A program made the translations under genes and the position numbers. Of a stretch of 46,902 bases of DNA, positions 1 to 8,661 are shown piece by piece. Source of the stretch: Draconibacterium orientale (GTDB lineage: Bacteria > Bacteroidota > Bacteroidia > Bacteroidales > JAADGE01); NCBI GenBank assembly GCA_020721645.1, contig DYMH01000009.1, forward strand, positions 1-46,902, read 5' to 3'. Below the pieces are notes generated by a model. The model worked only from the letters and a program-made list of their open reading frames with translations, was not told the DNA's origin and did no database searches. Each line of letters opens with the position of its first letter. The stretch's first letter is position 1.

Positions 1-395
1 TTTTGGCTAATAAACGTTTGGCAGACGGACGAAAATCCATGATTATTGATGCCGGTGTGAATATTCTTTTCACCTCGTTTTGGTACGAACACGATATTTT
101 TCCGACAAAACAAACCGGCGACCACAAAGAAGATACAACCATTTACGGTCCGTTGTGTATGAATATTGATGTGATTCGCGCTGCTGTTAATTTCCCGCCC
201 TTAATCAAAGGCGACAATGTTGTGATTCCTCGTATCGGAGCGTATAATATGACGCAATGGATGCAATTTATTACTTTACGCCCGAATATTATTTTGATTG
301 ATACAGAAGGAAAGACGCATAAAATAAGAGAAAGCGAAACCATACAAAGTATCACTTCATTTGAAAAAGTCCCGGATCATTTGATTGATAAATGA
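1..395 (+). CDS. PLP-dependent amino-acid decarboxylase, C-terminal part
   Basis: This is the end of a gene cut by the window edge; the reading frame is open from the first bases, so the TTG at 3 is not a real start. The visible 130 residues match the C-terminal beta-barrel half of the alanine-racemase-fold decarboxylases (diaminopimelate, ornithine, lysine or carboxynorspermidine decarboxylases). The segment YGPLCMNID carries the family's catalytic Cys in a GPxC context, and GDNVVIPRIGAYNM matches the conserved GD...GAY block that closes the active site and contacts PLP. The substrate cannot be told from this piece. The following gene starts 145 bases later. Confidence 0.75.
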   Translation, partial: LANKRLADGRKSMIIDAGVNILFTSFWYEHDIFPTKQTGDHKEDTTIYGPLCMNIDVIRAAVNFPPLIKGDNVVIPRIGAYNMTQWMQFITLRPNIILIDTEGKTHKIRESETIQSITSFEKVPDHLIDK

Positions 396-540
396 GAATA
401 AAATGCGTACCGAATCAGGTTTTTATCGGAGATTCGTGTATTAGAATAAACGAAAAGCAAATCGTGTAGTTATTATTACATTGATTTGCTTTTTGTAAGC
501 AATTTCAGTCAAATTAGAACCCAACTATAGATATTTATCA

Positions 541-2736
541 ATGTTCAAAAGCAATATAAAAAGCATTTTCGGTTCAATTACAGGAAGCTATTCTCAGGTT
601 TTCTTTTCCGAAAATCGAATTTTTGGATTAATTTTAATTGCCGTCAGTTTTTTCGATTACACTGCCGGAATTTGCGGATTGCTTGCTGTTGTTACAGGAA
701 ATTCGGCAGCTTATTTTTTAGGATTCAATCGCTTCAAAATTACAAAAGGAACATACGGTTTCAATACTTTGCTTGTTGGCTTGGGAATTGGCTTGAATTT
801 CGAGTTTTCTGTTCCCTTAATCATTTTAGTTGTTTTTGCTTCCATTCTCACTCTTTTTATCAGTTTAGCGATAGAAGGCATTTTATACAAATACGGTTTG
901 TCGTTTTTGAGCATTCCGTTTCTTATCGGCATTTGGATTATTACACTTGCTGTTCGCAAATTTGCAGCTTTGGAACTCAGCGAACGCGGAATTTTCATCT
1001 ATAACGAACTCTACGATTTGGGCGGAAATCAATTGATTGATTATTACGAACTGTATAAAAATCTTCCGATTGTCGAAAGTTTGAAAATCTATTTTGTTTC
1101 GCTGGGGGCAATATTTTTTCAAAACAATATTTTTGCCGGAATGCTTATTGCCGCAGGGCTTTTGTATTATTCTCGAATTGTATTTTCGCTTTCGTTGATT
1201 GGATTTTATGCCGCATTTTTGTTCTACAATTTAACTGGTGCCGATTTTTACGGTTTGTCGTACACATTTGTAGGTTTCAATTACATTCTCACATCAATTG
1301 CCATCGGCGGATATTTTGTCATTCCGTCGTACAAATCCTATCTCTGGGTTTTGTTGATGTTGCCGGTTACTGTCATTATCACCGCGGGAATGGAAAAATT
1401 GTTCGCTTTTTGGAGTTTATCCATTTATTCGCTTCCTTTTAATATCATTGTTCTGCTGTTTGTTTATATCTTGAAATTGAGATATATAAAAGATGATATG
1501 CTAAGCACTGCTTTTATCAATTATTCATCGCCCGAGAAAAATTTATACACCAACCGTGCCAACAAATTGCGCTTTAAAGACCAAAAATATTGGAGAATTT
1601 CACTTCCTTTTTGGGGCGAATGGGAGGTTATGCAAGCCCATGAAGGCGAATATACACACAAAGACAAATGGAAACACGCTTGGGATTTTGTAATTAAAGA
1701 TTCGGAAGAAAAACAGTTTAAAGGAACGGGCGATTTTCCGGAAGATTATTTTTGCTACGGAAAGTCTGTCGTTTCGCCCGCAGCAGGTTATATTGTCGAT
1801 ATTCTCGACCGTGTTGCCGACAATAAAGTGGGCGAAATTAATACAATACAAAATTGGGGAAATTCAATTGTAATAAAACATGCTGATTTTCTGTACAGTC
1901 AGCTCAGTCATTTGAAGCAAGGAAGTTTGAAAGTGAAAATCGGCGATTACGTTACAACCGGTCAAGTGCTGGCTTCGGTAGGCAATTCGGGGCATTCGCC
2001 GTATCCGCATTTGCATTTTCAATTGCAGGCGAATCCTTATATCGGTTCGGAAACGCTGGATTATCCCTTGAATTATTACATGCATAAAACAGCGAACGGA
2101 TTGGATTTGAAAATTTTCGGAAAACCGGAAAACCGAGATACTGTTTTGGCTGTCGCTGCCGACGAGGTTCTTGTCGAAGCCTTTCATATCATGCCCGGAC
2201 AAACAATTTCGGCACAAAAAAATGAAGGAAAAAAAACGAAAGAAACATTGTGGTATGTCGAAAAAAATATCTACAACGAAACTTATATTCGCTGTTCGGA
2301 AACGGGGGCGGTGGCATATTATTTTGTTGATGACAAAACATTTTATTTCCAAAATTATTTTGGCTCCGAAAAATCAGATTTATTTTTGTTTTACAAATCA
2401 TTGTATCACGTCCGCCCGGTTTTTTACCGCGATTTGGAAATAGGCGATTATTTTAAAACCGATTTATTTTTCAATCGCTTCATCATGTTTTTTCAAGATT
2501 TTATCGCACCTTTTGTTCACTTTATTTCGGCAAGCTACAAAATTAAGTATCTCGAAAAAGACAGCGATATTCAACCGAAATACGTTCGATTTTCAACATC
2601 GGTCGTTAAACGATATATATTAAAGAAAGTCTTAGTATTCGAATCCGTAATTACGGCACAGGCAAATATTAATTTTGAAATAAATTATACTTCAAAAACA
2701 AAATCCGGAATACTCAAAACGAAATTAATCAATTAG
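541..2736 (+). CDS. Urea-transporter-like membrane protein fused to M23 metallopeptidase
   Basis: A 731-residue protein of two recognisable parts. Residues about 20-325 are hydrophobic and match the UT/SLC14 urea-transporter fold: GTYGFNTLLVG and a LSIPFLIGIW segment in the first repeat, then VGFNYILTSIAIGG and SLPFNIIVLLF in the second. Residues about 350-520 are an M23 (LytM/lysostaphin-type) zinc peptidase domain, with H379 and D382 in KHAWDF, SQLSHL in the middle, and H490/H492 in PHLHFQ. The first motif is HxxD rather than the commoner HxxxD, so activity is likely but not certain. About 200 C-terminal residues are unassigned. The next gene starts 2 bases after the stop, so this is the first gene of a three-gene operon. 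Family knowledge suggests passive urea or small-amide flux plus peptidoglycan cleavage; why the two are joined is unknown. No urease genes are in the window. Confidence 0.85.
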   Translation: MFKSNIKSIFGSITGSYSQVFFSENRIFGLILIAVSFFDYTAGICGLLAVVTGNSAAYFLGFNRFKITKGTYGFNTLLVGLGIGLNFEFSVPLIILVVFASILTLFISLAIEGILYKYGLSFLSIPFLIGIWIITLAVRKFAALELSERGIFIYNELYDLGGNQLIDYYELYKNLPIVESLKIYFVSLGAIFFQNNIFAGMLIAAGLLYYSRIVFSLSLIGFYAAFLFYNLTGADFYGLSYTFVGFNYILTSIAIGGYFVIPSYKSYLWVLLMLPVTVIITAGMEKLFAFWSLSIYSLPFNIIVLLFVYILKLRYIKDDMLSTAFINYSSPEKNLYTNRANKLRFKDQKYWRISLPFWGEWEVMQAHEGEYTHKDKWKHAWDFVIKDSEEKQFKGTGDFPEDYFCYGKSVVSPAAGYIVDILDRVADNKVGEINTIQNWGNSIVIKHADFLYSQLSHLKQGSLKVKIGDYVTTGQVLASVGNSGHSPYPHLHFQLQANPYIGSETLDYPLNYYMHKTANGLDLKIFGKPENRDTVLAVAADEVLVEAFHIMPGQTISAQKNEGKKTKETLWYVEKNIYNETYIRCSETGAVAYYFVDDKTFYFQNYFGSEKSDLFLFYKSLYHVRPVFYRDLEIGDYFKTDLFFNRFIMFFQDFIAPFVHFISASYKIKYLEKDSDIQPKYVRFSTSVVKRYILKKVLVFESVITAQANINFEINYTSKTKSGILKTKLIN

Positions 2737-2738
2737 TT

Positions 2739-4052
2739 ATGTGTAAAAAAATAATAGTTTTACTTTTTTTGATTACAATATCTTTTTCACTTTTTTCGCA
2801 AGAATTTCGTTCGAAAGAACAAGTCGATGCTTTGACCTACAATTTATATCTGAAAAAAGATTGGAAAAACCTGATTCAAACAGGAAAAGCCGCATTGAAA
2901 CAAAATCACGATTTCTATTATTTGCGTTATCGCTTGGCTATTGCATACTACGAAACGAAAAATTACGAAAGGTCCGCACGACTGTTCGAGAAACTCGTTT
3001 CCGAAACGCCGAAAGATGACGTTTTGAACGAATATTTGTATTATTCCTATTTTTTTGCCGGACGATTTGAAGATGCACGTGTTTTTGCTTTCGATATTTC
3101 TGCTGCTTTGAAAGAAAAATTGAATATCCGACCGCGGAGAAGCATCAATGCCATTGGTTTTGATGCAAAATTAGATTTTAACGAAGATTATGTGATAAAA
3201 GAAAGTTTCGGAGTCGATATTGAGCAATCAGCGGTGAAAAATCAGAATTATTTCGGCTTAAATATGGAGCATTTGATAGGAAACAGAACGACTTTTTTTC
3301 ACGGATATACGCGAATCGGTATCACAAACATTGTACAGTCAGATTTAACAAGTAATTATCCGCCGCAGTTCGATGAAAAAACAAAGCAAAACGAATATTA
3401 TGCAACATTGAATATTCATGCTGCAAAAGGGACAGATATTTCGTTAGGTTTTCATTATTTGAATATAAATTTATCGGCAGAAGATCTGACATTAACAGTC
3501 GGACCGGGTCGAAACAACAATTATTTATACAATACATACAAAAACTCGTTCGTCGGATTTCTTGGTTTCAGCAAACGTTTTTCGGTGTTTAATACCGGAA
3601 TTTCGGCTTCGGTATCGAATTCGAACTCGCAAATTCAGTTTCAACCCGAATTTTCTTTAGTCATTTATCCTCTTGGAAATTATAAATTTTATACTCGAAG
3701 CGTTTTGCGAGAAATAATTCACAGCTCAAAACTTAACTCCGAAAACAATTTCGTGGTGCAACAATCTGTCGGAATTTTAATGATGAAACGAGTTCTGTTT
3801 GAACCATCGATTTCTTATGGAAAAATGTACAATTTTGTGGAATATCGAGGAATCATTGTCAATAACGATACCGACCCGATTCTTTTCCGTGCCGAAGGAA
3901 TGCTCAATTTCTTCTTGGCAAAAGGGAAATTCAATCTTTTCATTAAATATCAATACAACAAAAAAGACAATTTCTACTTTTTAAATGAACAAGTTTTAAC
4001 AAAAAGCTATATTAATCAATCACTAACAGGAGGTATAAAATGGTATTTCTAA
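2739..4052 (+). CDS. TPR-containing outer-membrane beta-barrel protein (YaiO-like architecture)
   Basis: A 437-residue exported protein. The N-terminus is a typical signal peptide ending near SLFSQ. Residues about 25-125 form TPR-like helical repeats (YYLRYRLAIAYYETKNYERSARLFEKL). The remaining 300 residues alternate polar and aromatic residues as in an outer-membrane beta-barrel and finish on an aromatic residue (GGIKWYF), the usual barrel-end signal. The architecture resembles YaiO-family proteins, but I cannot confirm membership. It begins 2 bases after the urea-transporter/M23 gene and overlaps the next gene by 13 bases, so the three are almost surely co-transcribed. It may be the surface partner of the M23 fusion protein; that is inference. 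Confidence 0.7.
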   Translation: MCKKIIVLLFLITISFSLFSQEFRSKEQVDALTYNLYLKKDWKNLIQTGKAALKQNHDFYYLRYRLAIAYYETKNYERSARLFEKLVSETPKDDVLNEYLYYSYFFAGRFEDARVFAFDISAALKEKLNIRPRRSINAIGFDAKLDFNEDYVIKESFGVDIEQSAVKNQNYFGLNMEHLIGNRTTFFHGYTRIGITNIVQSDLTSNYPPQFDEKTKQNEYYATLNIHAAKGTDISLGFHYLNINLSAEDLTLTVGPGRNNNYLYNTYKNSFVGFLGFSKRFSVFNTGISASVSNSNSQIQFQPEFSLVIYPLGNYKFYTRSVLREIIHSSKLNSENNFVVQQSVGILMMKRVLFEPSISYGKMYNFVEYRGIIVNNDTDPILFRAEGMLNFFLAKGKFNLFIKYQYNKKDNFYFLNEQVLTKSYINQSLTGGIKWYF

Positions 4053-4669
4053 AATTTAAAACATTTGGAGCGATACTTGGTTTCGCTATTCTAACAAATT
4101 CGGTTGTTATAGCACAAGATGATGCGAAAATTTTTGAAGCTTTCAAAAACAGTTATGCAATGGAAAAATCGGGCGATTACAAAAAAGCCGGCGATTTAAT
4201 CAAAGCTGTTTACAAAGCCGATTTCTACGAAATGAATGTTCGACTCGGCTGGGTTCAATACAACGCCGGCTTGTTCGACGAATCGGCAGCCTATTATCAA
4301 TCGGCACTGAAATTGAAACCGTATTCCGAAGAAGCAAAATTTGGTTTGATATATCCAAAAGCAGCACAAGGAAAATGGGAAGAAGTAATAAATATATACA
4401 ACAAAATTCTCGAAGTGAATCCCAAAAGTACAACAGCAAATTATCGACTCGGACTCGTTTATTACGGACAAAATAATTACGAGAAAGCCTTGTCGTATTT
4501 TGAAAAAGTATTGGATTTGTATCCTTTCGATTACGATTCGTTACTTATGGCAGCTTGGTCCGATTATTTCCTCGGTAAAAAACGTGAAGCCGAAGTGCTG
4601 TTTAAAAAAGTACTGCTTTACAATCCCGGCGATGCTTCTGCAACCGATGGATTGGGGCTTTTGAAGTAG
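4040..4669 (+). CDS. Secreted tetratricopeptide-repeat protein
   Basis: A 209-residue protein with a signal peptide (cleavage near VVIAQ) followed by about five TPR units that fill the whole mature chain. Examples are FEAFKNSYAMEKSGDYKKA, LGWVQYNAGLFDESAAYYQ, YRLGLVYYGQNNYEKALSYF and SDYFLGKKREAEVLFKKVL. TPRs bind other proteins, so a periplasmic adaptor role is likely. The ATG lies inside the end of the preceding barrel gene (13-base overlap), which implies translational coupling. The GGAGG a few bases upstream encodes Gly-Gly of the previous gene and need not be a ribosome site in this phylum. Last gene of the operon; a hairpin follows the stop. Confidence 0.8.
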   Translation: MVFLKFKTFGAILGFAILTNSVVIAQDDAKIFEAFKNSYAMEKSGDYKKAGDLIKAVYKADFYEMNVRLGWVQYNAGLFDESAAYYQSALKLKPYSEEAKFGLIYPKAAQGKWEEVINIYNKILEVNPKSTTANYRLGLVYYGQNNYEKALSYFEKVLDLYPFDYDSLLMAAWSDYFLGKKREAEVLFKKVLLYNPGDASATDGLGLLK

Positions 4670-4679
4670 AAAGTGATAA

Positions 4680-4730
4680 GTAGAAAGTGAAAAGTTTCCC
4701 CCAAAGAAAACTTTCTACTTTCTACTTTTT
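4680..4730 (+). terminator. Hairpin after the TPR operon
   Basis: Two 18-base arms (4680-4697 and 4708-4725, about 16 of 18 pairing) of AAAGTAGAAAGT-type sequence enclose a C-rich loop and are followed by five T. It begins 11 bases after the operon's stop. It could equally be a copy of a dispersed intergenic repeat, since such GTAGAAAGT motifs often recur in Bacteroidota genomes. Confidence 0.6.
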
Positions 4731-4779
4731 ACTTTCAAATTTATGTTGCTAAACACTGATTTTTTTCCGAACGAAAAAT

Positions 4780-4787
4780 TAACTTTG
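4780..4787 (+). promoter_or_regulatory. Bacteroidota -7 promoter element (TAACTTTG)
   Basis: Exact TAnnTTTG match 48 bases upstream of the chosen ATG of the diphosphoglycerate-synthetase-like gene; a T-rich stretch rather than a clear TTTG lies at the -33 position. Confidence 0.55.
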
Positions 4788-4835
4788 TACGGCTAAAAAC
4801 CAAAATTGTTTAACCACATAAAATTAAAAGACACT

Positions 4836-6179
4836 ATGTCCACAGCAAAAAACGTCATTATTATCGGCGCAGCCGGTAGAGATTTTCACAATTTCAATAC
4901 CTATTACAGAGATAACGCAGATTACAACGTAGTCGCATTTACAGCAGCACAAATTCCGGACATCGACGGACGAAAATATCCGGCAGAATTGGCAGGAAAA
5001 TTATATCCGGCAGGCATTCCAATCTTCCTCGAAGACGAATTACCGCGATTGATAAAAGATTTAAAAGCAGATATTTGCATTTTCTCGTACAGCGATGTTC
5101 CTTATGCTCGCGTTATGGCTGTCAGTGCAATTGTAAACGCCGCCTGTGCAAATTTCGGTTTACTCGGACCAAATGCCACGATGATTAAGAGCACAAAACC
5201 CGTTATTGCCGTTGTTGCAACTCGAACAGGTTGCGGAAAAAGTCAAACATCACGAAAAGTTGTTGAATATTTAATGGCAAAAGGCTTAAAAGTTGTTGCT
5301 GTTCGTCACCCGATGCCTTACGGCGATTTGGTTGCACAAAAAGTTCAACGCTATGCCGTTGTTGAAGATTTAGCAAAACACAAATGCACCGTTGAAGAAA
5401 TGGAAGAATACGAACCACACGTAGTTCGCGGAAACGTGATTTATGCAGGAGTTGATTATGAAGCAATTCTCCGACAAGCCGAAAAAGATCCCGATGGTTG
5501 CGATGTGATTTTGTGGGACGGCGGAAACAATGATTTCTCGTTCTTCAAACCCGATTTAACAATTACCGTTGCCGACCCGCACCGCCCCGGAAACGAACTC
5601 TCGTATTATCCCGGCGAAGTTAATTTGAGAATGGCAGAAGTTATTGTGATAAATAAAATGGATTCGGCTTCGCCCGAAGGCATTCAAACGGTTCGCGACA
5701 GCATCGAGAAAGTAAATCCGAAAGCGATTGTTATCGACGGGGCTTCGCCCATTAGAGTCGATAATCCTTCTATTATCAAAGGAAAACGCGTTTTGGTTGT
5801 TGAAGACGGTCCGACATTAACACACGGCGAAATGAAAATTGGTGCAGGAACAATAGCTGCTCAAAAATTCGGAGCTGCCGAAATTATTGACCCGCGACAA
5901 TATGCCGTAGGGAAATTAGCCGAAACTTTTGCAATTTATCCAAACGTAGGCAAACTGCTTCCGGCTATGGGATACAGTGCACAACAGTTGAAAGATTTGG
6001 AAACAACTATCAATAACACACCTTGTGATTCAGTCATTATCGGAACACCGATTGATTTGAACCGAATCGTGAAAATTACAAAGCCCAATACTCGTGTTTA
6101 TTACGATTTGCAAGAAATAGGCGAACCGAATTTGGACGGCGTTTTAACGGATTTCGTAAAAAAACATAATTTGGTTTAA
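4836..6179 (+). CDS. Cyclic 2,3-diphosphoglycerate synthetase-like P-loop protein
   Basis: A 447-residue protein matching the cyclic 2,3-diphosphoglycerate synthetase / COG2403-type family. It starts with a nucleotide-binding-like segment (NVIIIGAAGRDFHNFN), then a Walker A loop (TRTGCGKSQTSRK, about residues 138-150), a Walker-B-like VILWDGGNNDFSFF, and a VINKMD motif resembling the G4 base-recognition motif of GTPases. In thermophilic archaea the family makes cyclic diphosphoglycerate, an osmolyte; bacterial members have no settled role. An in-frame TTG exists at 4806, but the ATG at 4836 sits just before the conserved start of the family and downstream of a promoter motif. It is probably a single-gene transcript, with a strong terminator following. 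Confidence 0.75.
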   Translation: MSTAKNVIIIGAAGRDFHNFNTYYRDNADYNVVAFTAAQIPDIDGRKYPAELAGKLYPAGIPIFLEDELPRLIKDLKADICIFSYSDVPYARVMAVSAIVNAACANFGLLGPNATMIKSTKPVIAVVATRTGCGKSQTSRKVVEYLMAKGLKVVAVRHPMPYGDLVAQKVQRYAVVEDLAKHKCTVEEMEEYEPHVVRGNVIYAGVDYEAILRQAEKDPDGCDVILWDGGNNDFSFFKPDLTITVADPHRPGNELSYYPGEVNLRMAEVIVINKMDSASPEGIQTVRDSIEKVNPKAIVIDGASPIRVDNPSIIKGKRVLVVEDGPTLTHGEMKIGAGTIAAQKFGAAEIIDPRQYAVGKLAETFAIYPNVGKLLPAMGYSAQQLKDLETTINNTPCDSVIIGTPIDLNRIVKITKPNTRVYYDLQEIGEPNLDGVLTDFVKKHNLV

Positions 6180-6244
6180 GAAGACACTGGTAGTAAAAAG
6201 TGGGATTTGAGACATTTTTCAAATTTACTTCTTTCTAATATTTA

Positions 6245-6273
6245 AAAAACCTCTCAATCCGGGAGGTTTTTTT
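6245..6273 (+). terminator. Rho-independent terminator
   Basis: AAAAACCTC (6245-6253) pairs with GAGGTTTTT (6263-6271), followed by more T. It lies 66 bases after the diphosphoglycerate-synthetase-like gene and before mnmE. Confidence 0.85.
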
Positions 6274-6305
6274 ATTTTTTTAAGATTTTAAAAAACGTTT
6301 TTATG

Positions 6306-6313
6306 TATTTTTG
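6306..6313 (+). promoter_or_regulatory. Bacteroidota -7 promoter element (TATTTTTG) for mnmE
   Basis: Exact TAnnTTTG match ending 14 bases before the mnmE ATG, between a terminator and the gene. No clear -33 element is seen. Confidence 0.5.
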
Positions 6314-6327
6314 TAAAAAATATCATC

Positions 6328-7701
6328 ATGTCAAATACTGAAACGATTTGTGCACTATCTACTGCCCAGGGGCAGGGAGCAATCGCAATTATAAGACTTT
6401 CTGGCGAAAAATCGATAGAAATTGCCGACCGAATTTTCCGTGCAAAGAAAAAATCAAAAAAAATAATAAGCCAAAAAAGTTTTACTCTTCTTTTTGGACA
6501 AATCATCGAAAATAACAACCCGATTGATGATGTATTGGTCTCTGTTTTTCGCTCACCCCATTCGTTTACTGGCGAAAATTCTGTCGAAATATCATGTCAT
6601 GGTTCAATAATAATTCAACAAAAAATATTACAATTATTAGTCCGTTCGGGAGCCAAAATTGCCAAACCGGGCGAATTTACACAACGTGCCTTTCTCAACG
6701 GAAAAATGGATTTATCACAGGCGGAAGCTGTTGCCGACCTCATTGCAGCTCGGTCCGAAGCTTCTCACAAAGTTGCACTGCATCAAATGCGAGGCGGATT
6801 TTCCGGCGATTTGCAAAATCTCAGAAAACAACTTCTTACCTTTATTTCGATGGTTGAACTCGAACTCGATTTTTCGGAAGAAGATGTTGAATTTGCCGAT
6901 AGAAAACAACTTAGTGTGTTGATTGAAATTATTGATAAAGATATTAAAAAACTGAATGAGTCGTTTCGACTTGGAAATGTTATAAAAAATGGTATCCCGG
7001 TAGCCATTGTCGGCGAGCCAAATGTTGGGAAATCAACTCTGCTCAATACGCTTTTAAATGAAGAAAAAGCTCTCGTATCGCATATCGCCGGTACAACCCG
7101 CGATGCAATTGAAGACCTTATTTCAATCAGCGGGGTATTATTTCGGATAATCGACACGGCGGGCATTCGGCAGAGTAACGATTTTGTAGAAAATTTGGGC
7201 ATCGAACGAACAATGCAAAAAATCGACTCTGCTCAAATTGTTATTCTGCTCACCGTTCCCGATGCAAATGGAATGGAGTTCATAATCATGGCAAATGAAA
7301 TTCTGAAAAAAAATAAAAAATTGATTGTTGTTTTTAATAAAATGGACATCAAAAAAACTTTGGTCCCCGACATTTTTGCTTCCGATTTTAAGACCGTCAA
7401 TATTTCTGCAAAAACAGGTGAAAATATTGAGGAATTGATACAAGAAATATTAATATTAAGCGAAATAGACAGTATCAACGAAAATGATACCATTATCACG
7501 AACCTTCGCCATTTCGAGGCACTGAGTCTTGCTCAAAAAGCGACCGAACGTGTGAAACTTGGTTTACAAAACAATATTTCAGGCGATTTTTTGGCACAAG
7601 ATATTCGTGAAATCATGCACTATTTAGGCGAAATTACAGGCGAGATAACGACAGACGAAATATTAGGGAATATTTTCAAAAATTTCTGTATCGGAAAGTA
7701 A
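6328..7701 (+). CDS. mnmE: tRNA uridine-5-carboxymethylaminomethyl modification GTPase MnmE
   Basis: A full-length 457-residue MnmE (TrmE). With MnmG it installs the (carboxymethyl)aminomethyl group on the wobble uridine of several tRNAs. The N-terminal formyl-THF-binding domain is seen in TICALSTAQGQGAIAIIRLSG and the helical region in GEFTQRAFLNGKMDLSQAEAV. The inserted Ras-like G domain has GEPNVGKSTLLN (G1), GTTRDAIED (G2), DTAGIR (G3) and NKMD (G4). The C-terminal FCIGK includes the conserved Cys of the family. Preceded by its own promoter motif and convergent with murI, 35 bases away. Confidence 0.97.
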   Translation: MSNTETICALSTAQGQGAIAIIRLSGEKSIEIADRIFRAKKKSKKIISQKSFTLLFGQIIENNNPIDDVLVSVFRSPHSFTGENSVEISCHGSIIIQQKILQLLVRSGAKIAKPGEFTQRAFLNGKMDLSQAEAVADLIAARSEASHKVALHQMRGGFSGDLQNLRKQLLTFISMVELELDFSEEDVEFADRKQLSVLIEIIDKDIKKLNESFRLGNVIKNGIPVAIVGEPNVGKSTLLNTLLNEEKALVSHIAGTTRDAIEDLISISGVLFRIIDTAGIRQSNDFVENLGIERTMQKIDSAQIVILLTVPDANGMEFIIMANEILKKNKKLIVVFNKMDIKKTLVPDIFASDFKTVNISAKTGENIEELIQEILILSEIDSINENDTIITNLRHFEALSLAQKATERVKLGLQNNISGDFLAQDIREIMHYLGEITGEITTDEILGNIFKNFCIGK

Positions 7702-7736
7702 TTATCTACAAAATAAATATCTTCAATTTTTAAGAA

Positions 7737-8543
7737 TTAAATCTCAGCTTTTTGAAGATTGATACGCATATCGAAAAACATTTCCGCCAGGGTTTTGAAA
7801 AAATCGGTGTAATCCGAAACAAAAAATTCATGTGGGTTTTTGGTTCCCAAATTGAGCAAATTATTTTCGCTCAGAAGATTTTTTAATTTTTTGGCGACAA
7901 TATCCGATGAGTCGATGATTTCGGTCTTGAAATTATAAAATTTCCGAATTTGATTTTTGATAATCGGATAATGAGTACAGCCTAAAATCAAAGCATCAAT
8001 ATTGTTTAAATCGTTGTGTGACAGATACGAACGAATCACTGCATTGCTAATATCGTCATAAATATAGCCTTCTTCTATCATCGGAACCAAAAGCGGTGTT
8101 GCCAGTGCCACAACTTGTTTGGTTGGACTGTATTGAGCAATTTTTCGTGTATAAGTTCCGCTGTTTACGGTTCCTTTTGTTCCGATAACGCCAATTTTTT
8201 TCAGCAAATCATTTTGGGAAACATATTCTGCCGTCGGGTCGATAACATTAACCACCAAGGCACGATCGCCCACGTGTTCTTTAACCGTGTCGTAAGCAGC
8301 GGCGGATGCTGTATTACAGGCAATTAATATCACTTTACAGTTTTTTTCCAACAGAAAATCGCTGATTTTTTGGGAGTAGAATTGTATCAATTCTGTTGAT
8401 TTGTCGCCATAAGGCAAATGAGCCGTATCGCCAAAATATATTAATTGTTCGCTCGGCAAAATATTTTTTACGGCAGCCGCTACGGTCAATCCTCCTGCTC
8501 CGGAATCAAAAATTCCTATCGGTTGCTCGGCTTTTAATATCAT
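7737..8543 (-). CDS. murI: Glutamate racemase
   Basis: A 268-residue MurI, which converts L- to D-glutamate for peptidoglycan. Visible motifs are GIFDSGAGGLTV, YFGDTAHLPYG, the first catalytic Cys in ACNTASAAA and the second in GCTHYPII. Length and ends agree with the family. It lies last in the ompH/bamA direction, but a strong terminator (8592-8634) separates it from ompH, so it probably has its own promoter; no exact TAnnTTTG was found upstream. Confidence 0.97.
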   Translation of the reverse strand: MILKAEQPIGIFDSGAGGLTVAAAVKNILPSEQLIYFGDTAHLPYGDKSTELIQFYSQKISDFLLEKNCKVILIACNTASAAAYDTVKEHVGDRALVVNVIDPTAEYVSQNDLLKKIGVIGTKGTVNSGTYTRKIAQYSPTKQVVALATPLLVPMIEEGYIYDDISNAVIRSYLSHNDLNNIDALILGCTHYPIIKNQIRKFYNFKTEIIDSSDIVAKKLKNLLSENNLLNLGTKNPHEFFVSDYTDFFKTLAEMFFDMRINLQKAEI

Positions 8544-8591
8544 AAATCAGCTGAGTTAATTTATAGTTTATCTCGAAAAAAATCATTCAAA

Positions 8592-8634
8592 AAAAGCAGT
8601 TAGCTTTCAGCAATTGCCAAAACTAACTGCTTTT
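8592..8634 (-). terminator. Rho-independent terminator after ompH genes
   Basis: Arms 8592-8603 (AAAAGCAGTTAG) and 8623-8634 (CTAACTGCTTTT) are perfectly complementary over 12 bases with a 19-base loop. Read on the minus strand the stem is followed by a run of T, placing the end of the bamA-ompH transcript just before murI. Confidence 0.85.
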
Positions 8635-8661
8635 AGAGTAAAATATCTACATTAACAATTA

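Noticed and set aside
4029-4033. GGAGG before the TPR gene as a Shine-Dalgarno site
   Set aside because: These bases encode Gly-Gly of the overlapping barrel gene, and ribosome binding in this phylum rarely uses such sites.
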